Shown here: piece by piece, positions 27,046-34,289 of the stretch
How the letters are laid out: every line of letters begins with the position of its first letter
How positions within the stretch are numbered: position 1 is the first letter of the stretch
NCBI GenBank assembly: GCA_003671075.1
Contig: QWPT01000008.1
Location: 1 to 64,000 of the forward strand
Length of the DNA stretch: 64,000 nucleotides
Source: Planctomycetota bacterium
Lineage (GTDB): Bacteria > Planctomycetota > Phycisphaerae > Phycisphaerales > SM1A02
Reading direction: 5' to 3'
Made by a program: the position numbers and the translations under genes
Notes under the pieces: generated by a model
Told to the model about the DNA's origin: nothing
The model's database searches: none
What the model saw: the letters and a program-made list of their open reading frames with translations, nothing else

Positions 27046-28206
27046 ATGACCGCCATGACTCCCATCACCCCCGCCGCCGCGAACATCGCCCGCACCCTGT
27101 TTCCGCAGGTCCCCGCGAAGGGCCGCGTTTACAACTTTTCCGCCGGCCCCGCCTGCATGCCTGAGAGCGTGCTCGAGCAGATCCGCGAGGAACTCATCGA
27201 CTGCCGCGGCGGCGGCATCGGCCTGCTCGAACTCTCCCACCGCGGCGCGCTCTACGAAGACCTCAACAATGAGGCCGAGGCCGCCTGCCGCAAGGCCGCT
27301 GGCGTTGGCAGCGACTACGCCGTGTTCTTCATGCCCGGCGGCGCGACCGTGCAGTTCGGCCTGCTGCCGCTCAACTTCCTCGGCGAGAACGACACCGCCG
27401 CCTACCTCGACACCTCGATCTGGTCCTACAAGGCCTACACCGAGGCGCTCCGCTGCCGCAATGTGACCGTCGCCTTCGACGGCCGCACGCTGCCCGCCAA
27501 GTACTCGCGCGTCCCCAAGAAGGGCGAGTTCGCCGAACCCAAGGGCGCGAAGTACCTCCTTTATTGCCAGAACAACACCGTCGAGGGCACCACCTTCTGG
27601 GCGCCGCCCGAGACCACGCTCCCGCTCATCGGCGACGCGACCAGCGACATCTTCTCGCGCCCGTGGGACTTCACCAAGCATGTGATGGTGCTGGCCGCCG
27701 GTCAGAAGAACCTCGGCGCTTCGGGCGCAAGCCTCATCGTCGCCCGCAAAGACTTCATCGCCAGCGCCACGCAGAAACTCCCGCAGATCCTGCGGTTTGA
27801 GGATCACGCCAACGCCGGCTCGCGCCTCAACACCCCGCCGACCTTCGCCGTTCGCGTGATGGGTCTCATGGCCGAGTGGACGCTCAAAGTCGGCGGCCCC
27901 GACGCGATCGCCAAGAACAACGCCTACAAGGCCAACCTCATCTGGAACGCCGTCGACAACTCGGGCGGTTTCTACTCGTGGCCCGCGGAGAAGTGGTGCC
28001 GCTCGCACCTCAACATCTGCTTCAAGACGACCAGCGCCAGCCTCGACGCCACCTTCGTGGCCGAAGCCGAGAAGCACGCGATGTTCGGCCTCCTCGGTCA
28101 CCGCGAGGCCGGCGGCATGCGCGCATCGTTCTACAACGCGTTCCCCGTGAAGGGCTGCGAGATCCTCGCCAACTTCATGGCCGACTTCGCCCGCAAGAAC
28201 GGGTAA
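27046..28206 (+). CDS. serC: Phosphoserine aminotransferase
   Basis: VYNFSAGPACMPESVLEQIREEL, ELSHRG, VFFMPGGATVQF, MVLAAGQKNLGASGASLIV, HREAGGMRASFYNAFPVKGCEIL. Confidence 0.95.
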   Translation: MTAMTPITPAAANIARTLFPQVPAKGRVYNFSAGPACMPESVLEQIREELIDCRGGGIGLLELSHRGALYEDLNNEAEAACRKAAGVGSDYAVFFMPGGATVQFGLLPLNFLGENDTAAYLDTSIWSYKAYTEALRCRNVTVAFDGRTLPAKYSRVPKKGEFAEPKGAKYLLYCQNNTVEGTTFWAPPETTLPLIGDATSDIFSRPWDFTKHVMVLAAGQKNLGASGASLIVARKDFIASATQKLPQILRFEDHANAGSRLNTPPTFAVRVMGLMAEWTLKVGGPDAIAKNNAYKANLIWNAVDNSGGFYSWPAEKWCRSHLNICFKTTSASLDATFVAEAEKHAMFGLLGHREAGGMRASFYNAFPVKGCEILANFMADFARKNG

Positions 28207-28239
28207 CGCGCAGCGCCAGGCCTGTCAGTGCCAACCCTG

Positions 28240-28986
28240 TCAGCGCCCGCCGGCACCCTTCGTGTACGGCTTCGACTCCAACCCGGGATTGTCCACCACG
28301 GTCGCCTCGAGCACGACGAGTAGCGTCTCGTGCCTTCCATCAAGACTGCCATCAGGCCTTCCATCAAGCGCCGCCGTTGTGAGCACCGCCCGCTGCCCCG
28401 GCTTCAGCCCAACCGCATGCGTCGACTCGCGCGTGCGCATGATCGGCGCACCAACCTCGAGCGAAGTGCCCTCGACCTTCTCGCGGCCGACCATCTGGTC
28501 GAATTTCATCGTGAACTTCCGAATCTCAACGCCGCCTGCTTTTCCAACTTCTGCGAGCACATCGAAGCGCATGCCCTCGAACTTCGGCTCACCCGACACC
28601 AGGCGAAACACGCCAGGCTGCGTCGTCGGCTGCATCGACTCGAACGCGATCTCGCGACCGATCTGGACACTCGCCGCCTGACCCGCGCGCGTAAAGACGC
28701 GCGGCGCAGAAACACAGTGCTTGGCTTGCTCGTGCAAGAACCCGTCGATCTCCGTTCCCGCGACGACCAGTCGCACCGCATCGCCTTCGAGCGCTGCAAC
28801 AATCGGCAGATCCTTCAGGACCGGCACGCTCGCGTGACCGCCATCGTCCCGCGCATCGACCTTGAGCTGGAACACGCGGATCGTCATCATGATGTGCGTG
28901 TCGTCGTTGGCCGCGCGCACGGGCATGGCCATCGCGCCTGCGCCTGCAATCACCAGCAATCCTGCGAATATTCGGCTCAAACTCAT
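28240..28986 (-). CDS. Secreted hypothetical protein (possibly secretin-domain-like beta fold)
   Basis: Signal peptide MSLSRIFAGLLVIAGAGAMAMPVRA; KDLPIVAALEGDAVRLVV... Confidence 0.6.
   Translation of the reverse strand: MSLSRIFAGLLVIAGAGAMAMPVRAANDDTHIMMTIRVFQLKVDARDDGGHASVPVLKDLPIVAALEGDAVRLVVAGTEIDGFLHEQAKHCVSAPRVFTRAGQAASVQIGREIAFESMQPTTQPGVFRLVSGEPKFEGMRFDVLAEVGKAGGVEIRKFTMKFDQMVGREKVEGTSLEVGAPIMRTRESTHAVGLKPGQRAVLTTAALDGRPDGSLDGRHETLLVVLEATVVDNPGLESKPYTKGAGGR
28333..28368 (-). repeat. 12-bp tandem repeat, 3 copies (LDGR/PDGS/LDGR)
   Basis: ccttccatcaag actgccatcagg ccttccatcaag. Confidence 0.8.
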
Positions 28987-29039
28987 CGGTTCACTCCTTC
29001 TCGGCGCGAAGGCCGCTCCTGCGTTTCGTTCTTGCAGCC

Positions 29040-29399
29040 CTAATTCTTGCAACCCTGGCAAGTCCAGCGACTGATGTCCAACCGCTCGACCCGCACGTCT
29101 CGACTCCAGTACACCGGCACCGCGACCACGCGGCCAACCGCAGGCTCGCCGCGCGACGACCACGCAAACGCAGCGTACAGCCCGCCCGCCAGCACCACCA
29201 TCGCGGCCGCAGCACGCCATTGCGTGCGACTTCGACGCGCGCGCGCGTCAGTCTGCGCACGAAGCCGCGCGTCAGTCTGCGCACGAAGCCGCGCGTCAGT
29301 CTGCGCACGAAGCCGCGCACGAAGCCGCGCCGCGTGCCCCTCGCCCAAGCCGGGCAACGGCGCCTCGCGCAACAGGCGATCCAACGATGCTTCATCCAT
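29040..29399 (-). CDS. Short membrane protein, putative anti-sigma partner of downstream-encoded ECF sigma
   Basis: MDEASLDRLLREAPLPGLGEGHAARLRARLRAQTDA(x3)...WRAAAAMVVLAGGLYAAFAW; 8 bp overlap with the ECF gene. Confidence 0.6.
   Translation of the reverse strand: MDEASLDRLLREAPLPGLGEGHAARLRARLRAQTDARLRAQTDARLRAQTDARARRSRTQWRAAAAMVVLAGGLYAAFAWSSRGEPAVGRVVAVPVYWSRDVRVERLDISRWTCQGCKN
29246..29329 (-). repeat. 24-bp tandem repeat, 3 copies, plus a nested 12-bp duplication
   Basis: cgtcagtctgcgcacgaagccgcg x3 followed by an extra cacgaagccgcg. Confidence 0.95.
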
Positions 29400-29952
29400 G
29401 CTGCTCCTCCTTCGCGAGCACTGCCCGCAGTTGCGTCAGTGCGCGCGAGTAGCGCGCCGACACCGTTCCCACTGGCTCCTCGAGCACGGCCGCAATCTGC
29501 TGAAAACGAAGCCCTGAACGCGTATGCAGCACCACGACTTCCGCAGCCGCCGGCGACAGCGCCTCAAGTGCAAGGCGAAGCTCCGTCCAGTCGCGCGCTT
29601 GTGCGAGCGGTGCGCACTCAAAGTCGACCGACCGCGCCGCATCAACAACCACCGCGCGCCGCGCACGATCGAACGCCCGATTGCGGATCGACCGGTACGC
29701 GTACGCCACTGGGTTCTCGATCTGCCCGCGCGCCGCAAGCATTCCCGCCAACGCCTCGTGCACGAGATCCTCGGCCTCGTCGCGCGAGCGCGTGAGCGAC
29801 GCGGCATACGCCGCCAAGGCGCGGTGATGCTCGCGGTAAAACGCGTTGATCCAATCGCGGCTGATGGCGTGCGTCGACTCCGGCATAGACCGTGCTTCGA
29901 CGGCCGCCGGCGCCGATCGCTGCAACGCGCGCGTAATTTCCGTGGATTTCAT
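29392..29952 (-). CDS. ECF RNA polymerase sigma factor
   Basis: WINAFYREHHRALAAYAASLTRSRDEAEDLVHEALAGML; region 4 LSPAAAEVVVLHTRSGLRFQQIAAVLEEPVGTVSARYSRALTQLR. Confidence 0.85.
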   Translation of the reverse strand: MKSTEITRALQRSAPAAVEARSMPESTHAISRDWINAFYREHHRALAAYAASLTRSRDEAEDLVHEALAGMLAARGQIENPVAYAYRSIRNRAFDRARRAVVVDAARSVDFECAPLAQARDWTELRLALEALSPAAAEVVVLHTRSGLRFQQIAAVLEEPVGTVSARYSRALTQLRAVLAKEEQHG

Positions 29953-30623
29953 CCGCGCTCAAGCTCAAATCGGTCGCCGGTCCGTGCGTACAACTTGCCG
30001 CCCATGCGGCCGACGGCGCGCCACTTGTCGGCATCGATGTGCAGGCGCGGATGCATGAGCGCGTCGTCCACGCGCGCGTGGATCACTCGGCCAAACACGG
30101 CATTTCCGCCATGCGCCACGCCAGGCGCAAACCGCTTCACCTCGATCGTCTCGCACTCAAAGTGAATCGGGCTCTCGGCCATGTACGGCGCGCGAATTTT
30201 CGCGCACAACTTCGCGGTCAGTCCCGCGTACTCAAACTCGCTCTCGCCATGCGGCAGATTCGCCGCGCATTTCACGACCTTCGCGATGTTCTCCTCGGTC
30301 GCAACGCTCACGGAGAAGCACCCCATGCCGCCCTCGCTCACCGGCTTCGCGTTGCGCATGGAATCGTTCTCGCTCGCATCGGCTCGGTTCACTGGGCAGA
30401 ACATCAGAACCATCGGCTCGTTCGACACCGCGTTGAAAAACGAAAACGGCGCGAGGTTGTGCTGCCCCTGCGCGTTCATGGTGCCGATCACTCCAATCGG
30501 TCGCGGCACAATCGCGCCCAACAGTAAGTTGTAGCGCAAGCCGATCGGCATCGAATCGATATCAAGTTCCACGAGCACCTCCGCGCTTGGCAAGTTCCGT
30601 GCGCACACGCGCGACCAACCCAT
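29949..30623 (-). CDS. Flavin reductase-like (FMN-binding split-barrel) protein
   Basis: RYNLLLGAIVPRPIGVIGTMNAQGQHNLAPFSFFNAVSNEPMVLMFCP, HFECETIEVKRF; start uncertain (possibly MPIGLRYN). Confidence 0.85.
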   Translation of the reverse strand: MGWSRVCARNLPSAEVLVELDIDSMPIGLRYNLLLGAIVPRPIGVIGTMNAQGQHNLAPFSFFNAVSNEPMVLMFCPVNRADASENDSMRNAKPVSEGGMGCFSVSVATEENIAKVVKCAANLPHGESEFEYAGLTAKLCAKIRAPYMAESPIHFECETIEVKRFAPGVAHGGNAVFGRVIHARVDDALMHPRLHIDADKWRAVGRMGGKLYARTGDRFELERG

Positions 30624-31068
30624 CCATCGTTGCCTCGATCATTCCAATCATCTCGGTAAATCCATCTTCGCCACCGTAGTAAGGATCCGGAACATCGTCG
30701 TGTCCGCGCAATTCGTCGAACTGCCGAAGCAGAACCACGCGATCGCTCGCCGCGCCGCGCGCCACCACCTCGCGCAGATGTGAGCGATCCATGCAGACGA
30801 ATAGATCGTGGCGAGAAAAATCATGGGCGCGCAGTCCGCGCGCCACGCCATCATCAGCGTAGCCCGCCGTGCGCAGCGCCCGCGCCGAACGATGGTCAGG
30901 CGCCTGCCCCTCATGCCAGTCGCCGGTTCCCGCCGAGTCGATCTCCAAATCGTCGAGAATCCCCGCTCGTGCCGCATATTCGCGGAAAATATTCTCCGCC
31001 GCCGGGCTCCTGCAGATGTTCCCAGTGCAGATGAAAATAATGCGACAAGGATCGCTCGCTCCGTTCAT
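30562..31068 (-). CDS. Low molecular weight protein-tyrosine phosphatase
   Basis: IIFICTGNICRSPAAENIF P-loop, DPYYGGEDGF C-terminal Asp. Confidence 0.93.
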   Translation of the reverse strand: MNGASDPCRIIFICTGNICRSPAAENIFREYAARAGILDDLEIDSAGTGDWHEGQAPDHRSARALRTAGYADDGVARGLRAHDFSRHDLFVCMDRSHLREVVARGAASDRVVLLRQFDELRGHDDVPDPYYGGEDGFTEMIGMIEATMDGLVARVRTELAKRGGARGT

Positions 31069-31127
31069 GAGTCAAGTCTATCGAACGCCATACACGGCGA
31101 GCGTTGATCCCTACACTGCGCAACCCG

Positions 31128-32513
31128 ATGGCATACGACTACGACCTCCTCGTCCTTGGCAGCGGACCCGCCGGTCAGCGCGCCGCAGTGCAGTCCGCAA
31201 AACTCGGCAAGCGTGTCGGCATCATCGAACGCGCGCGCATGGTGGGCGGCATCTGCCTGCACACGGGCACGGTTCCGAGCAAGACCTTTCGCGAGGCCGT
31301 CCTCTCCCTCACCCATGTCCATGTCCTTGCGCGCGGCTCCGCCTCCGACCGGCCTCGGCCGACCATGCGGGAACTGATGCACCGCGTCAATGGCGTGATC
31401 GCACGCGAACTTGATGTGGTGGCGAGGCAGCTCTCCCGCAACAACATCGACCTGCTTTCCGGCAACGCTTGCTTCGTCGACGCGCACACCGTCGCGATCC
31501 AAGGCGGTTCGCTCGATCGCCACGCCACCGCCGAGTTCATCCTCATCGCCTCGGGCAGCATCCCTGCCCCGCCGCCCATCGAGGCCGATCACGACACCAT
31601 TCTCACCAGCGACGACATCGTCAACCTCGCTCGTTTGCCCAAGACACTTGCGGTCATCGGCGGCGGCGTCATCGGCATTGAATACGCGTCGATGTTCGCC
31701 GAGCTCGGCGTCGAGGTCACCGTCGTCGATCGACACGATCGTCCGCTCGAGTTCTGCGACAACGAGATCGTCGACGAACTTCTGCACCAAATGCGGCAAA
31801 AACGCGTGACTTTCCGCCTCGGCGAATCGGTCAAGTCCATCCGCCGCCTCGAAGGTTCAGAAGGCGCCGCCATCGATCTCGAAAGCGGAAAGCACATCGA
31901 AGTCGATGCCGTTCTCTTCTCGATCGGCCGCATCGGCGCCACCGCAAAGCTTGCGCTCGACAAGGCCGGACTCACCGCCGACGATCGCGGCCGCCTCAAG
32001 GTCAACGCGCTGTTTCAAACCGAAGTGCCGCACATCTCCGCCGCCGGCGATGTGATCGGCTTTCCCGCGCTCGCATCGACAAGCTCCGAACAAGGCCGCC
32101 TCGCGGTCTGCGCCATGTTCGGCGTCGAGGCCAAGCCCGCCTCCGCCGGCTTCCCCTACGGCATCTATGCGATTCCCGAGATCTCAATGGTGGGCGCCAC
32201 CGAGCAAGAGCTCACCGCGAAAAAAGTCCCGTACGAGGTCGGAGTCGCCCGCTACGAAGAGATCGTTCGAGGGCAAATCCTCGGCGATTCAAGTGGTTTT
32301 TTCAAGATGATCTTCCACCGCGAAACCCGCAAGCTCCTCGGCGTTCATTGCATCGGCACCCAGGCCACCGAGCTCATCCATATCGGCCAGGCCGTGCTCA
32401 CACTCAACGGTGGCCTCGATTACTTCCTCGAGACTGTCTTCAACTACCCGACGCTCGCCGAGTGCTACAAGGTCGCCGCTTACAACGCAGCCAACCACAT
32501 GCGAATCAGCTAA
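31128..32513 (+). CDS. sthA: Soluble pyridine nucleotide transhydrogenase-like flavoprotein (Si-specific NAD(P)+ transhydrogenase)
   Basis: YDLLVLGSGPAGQRAAVQSAKLGKRVGIIERARMVGGICLHTGTVPSKTFREA; second Rossmann LAVIGGGVIGIEYASMFAELGVEVTVVD; C-terminal NYPTLAECYKVAAYNAANHM. Confidence 0.93.
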   Translation: MAYDYDLLVLGSGPAGQRAAVQSAKLGKRVGIIERARMVGGICLHTGTVPSKTFREAVLSLTHVHVLARGSASDRPRPTMRELMHRVNGVIARELDVVARQLSRNNIDLLSGNACFVDAHTVAIQGGSLDRHATAEFILIASGSIPAPPPIEADHDTILTSDDIVNLARLPKTLAVIGGGVIGIEYASMFAELGVEVTVVDRHDRPLEFCDNEIVDELLHQMRQKRVTFRLGESVKSIRRLEGSEGAAIDLESGKHIEVDAVLFSIGRIGATAKLALDKAGLTADDRGRLKVNALFQTEVPHISAAGDVIGFPALASTSSEQGRLAVCAMFGVEAKPASAGFPYGIYAIPEISMVGATEQELTAKKVPYEVGVARYEEIVRGQILGDSSGFFKMIFHRETRKLLGVHCIGTQATELIHIGQAVLTLNGGLDYFLETVFNYPTLAECYKVAAYNAANHMRIS

Positions 32514-32549
32514 TCCAAACGCGCGGCTGGCTTTTGCCCCGTGGCTTCG

Positions 32550-32555
32550 TATACT
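32550..32555 (+). promoter_or_regulatory. Candidate -10 element TATACT upstream of tmRNA
   Basis: TATACT 20 nt upstream of the predicted mature tmRNA 5' end. Confidence 0.35.
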
Positions 32556-32574
32556 CCGATCGTCTTTCACAATC

Positions 32575-32924
32575 GGGGCCGACTAGAATCGACCGGACGA
32601 AACCGGTTCATCGTTGCGAGCCGTGGAGCATGCAGGCCACGTAAAAAGTATGCAAACTACAACTGCCAACACGCAGTACGCTCTCGCGGCTTAATTTGCC
32701 GTGACGTGGAGTGGACCCGACGCCCGGTAAGGTCTGCCCGCGAAAAAAACTGGGCTGGTTCCAAGGCGATGCCTTACCGCTGAGGAACAAGACAACAGTC
32801 AGGCTGGCTTAGGTTTGGCGCCCGCCGTACGCGGATGGCCTAGGCGAGATTGAAAGAACGGAAACGCTCGTTGACGCGGTGGACAGGACGTATCGGCACG
32901 GGGGTGCGAATCCCCCCGGCTCCA
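32575..32924 (+). ncRNA. ssrA: tmRNA (one-piece), tag ending ...ANTQYALAA*
   Basis: 5' GGGGCCGACTAGAATCGACCGG, acceptor stem GGGGCCG/CGGCTCC with discriminator A, CACGTAAAAAG segment, tag end CAG TAC GCT CTC GCG GCT TAA, T-arm GGGGGTGCGAATCCCCCC; CCA not encoded. Confidence 0.92.
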
Positions 32925-32932
32925 TTTTTTGC

Positions 32933-32983
32933 TTTTGCGACTGGGGCTGGGATCCCTGAAGGGATCCCAGCCGTTTCGCAAAA
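32933..32983 (+). terminator. Long hairpin downstream of tmRNA (12-bp inner stem GGCTGGGATCCC-TGAA-GGGATCCCAGCC flanked by TTTTGCGA/TCGCAAAA)
   Basis: Perfect inverted repeat immediately 3' of ssrA. Confidence 0.75.
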
Positions 32984-33029
32984 GGTTGGCTTCGGTTGAA
33001 CGTGGGTTTGCGTGAAGCGTGCGTGAATC

Positions 33030-33803
33030 GTGCGTCGGACTCCTCCAAGCTGCGGAGAATCGGTGTCTAGTTCGTCTCGCAATTCTGTGACCCAGACTAA
33101 TTGGGAAGTCATTCGCGATGCTGCGAGCGGATCGTCTACTGCGCAAGTGAGTCTTGATGCGGTCATGAAGCGCTCTTGGCCTGCGGTCTATGCGTACATC
33201 CGCGCCAGTGGTCGTCGCAGCGATGAGGCGATGGACCTGACTCAGGCGTTTATCTGCGATGTGTTCCTCGCTCGGAGGCTGCTCGAGAAAGCCGATCAGG
33301 CCCGCGGTCGATTTCGCACGCTCTTGATCGGCGCCGTCCGCAACTACCTTGCCGATGTCCATCGCCGCGCCAACGCCACCACCCGCATGCCCAAAGGTGG
33401 CATCTCCGCCATCGATGACTACAAGGCTAAGGGCTTCGATGTCACCGGCGACGAGTCGGTTGGTTCGTCACCTGAACGCGCGTTCAATGCGCGCTATGTC
33501 GCCGAGATCATCCGCGTCGCCAGCGAGCGCCTGCAGCGCGAACTTGAGTCTGCTGGCGATGGCGTGTCTTGGGAACTCTTCCGCCTGCGTGTTCTTCACG
33601 CCGCCTTCCAGGGCGATGCGACTGGCTACGACCAAATCGCCCCGCGCTTGGGTATCGACAAAGGTACTTGTGCGGCGCGGCTCCTGACCGCCAAGCGCCG
33701 TTTCGCCAACATCCTCATGGAGGAATTGCGCGCAACCATGATCGACCCCAATGACCTGCGCGACGAGGTCGCCGATCTCATGGCGCTGCTGAACAACCGC
33801 TGA
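33030..33803 (+). CDS. ECF-like RNA polymerase sigma factor (planctomycete type)
   Basis: SWPAVYAYIRASGRRSDEAMDLTQAFICDVFLARRLLEKADQARGRFRTLLIGAVRNYLADVHRRANA; C-terminal HTH-like ATGYDQIAPRLGIDKGTCAARLLTAKRRF. Confidence 0.75.
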   Translation: MRRTPPSCGESVSSSSRNSVTQTNWEVIRDAASGSSTAQVSLDAVMKRSWPAVYAYIRASGRRSDEAMDLTQAFICDVFLARRLLEKADQARGRFRTLLIGAVRNYLADVHRRANATTRMPKGGISAIDDYKAKGFDVTGDESVGSSPERAFNARYVAEIIRVASERLQRELESAGDGVSWELFRLRVLHAAFQGDATGYDQIAPRLGIDKGTCAARLLTAKRRFANILMEELRATMIDPNDLRDEVADLMALLNNR

Positions 33804-33819
33804 AACCGAGCATTTTCGC

Positions 33820-34272
33820 ATGCACAACGAAACACCGGCCCCAGAGAACGACGAAAGCGCCACCCGCGCCGCGCAGTCGCTCAGCGACACGCTCCGTTGG
33901 GCGTTCGAGCTCGACGAGTCGCCCGCTATCGCCGGCGCGACCTTCCTCACGCGCGAGATCATCCCTTGCGCGCGCGACCCCTTCGATGCAATCACCGATG
34001 GCGCCGCAACCACCCGCCAACTCGAAGACCTCAAGAACGCCTACAAAATGCTGCGTACCACCAGCGCCACCGCGCCCGAACGCAGCCTGGCCGCGCGCCT
34101 CTACGCCGCGACCATCGCGGCCGCGCTCGTACGCCACGGCGAGTTGATCACGCGCCAGTCCGCCACCGCACTCACCCGCGCGTTTGAGGAACTCGGCGCC
34201 GACGAGGAAATGCCCGAACGCATCCGCGACCTCGCCACGCTCGGCATCGACGCGCTGCGCAAGCTCGGTTAA
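33820..34272 (+). CDS. Hypothetical protein downstream of ECF-like sigma factor
   Basis: 150 aa, MHNETPAPENDESATRAAQSLSDTLRWAFELDES...; no family recognised. Confidence 0.6.
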   Translation: MHNETPAPENDESATRAAQSLSDTLRWAFELDESPAIAGATFLTREIIPCARDPFDAITDGAATTRQLEDLKNAYKMLRTTSATAPERSLAARLYAATIAAALVRHGELITRQSATALTRAFEELGADEEMPERIRDLATLGIDALRKLG

Positions 34273-34289
34273 CGCGCTGCTCTGTTGGT

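Noticed and set aside
26281-28101. 606-aa minus-strand ORF opposite serC
   Set aside because: Antisense to serC; its CDICCDICCDICC run is just the reverse reading of the 12-bp repeat.
26545-29329. Possible CRISPR-like arrays from the short repeats
   Set aside because: Units are 12-24 bp and directly abutting with no spacers, and mostly in-frame coding; not CRISPR.
32541-32783. 80-aa ORF across the tmRNA region (ANYNCQHAVRSRG...)
   Set aside because: Lies mostly inside ssrA; it is the wrong-frame reading through the tag region.
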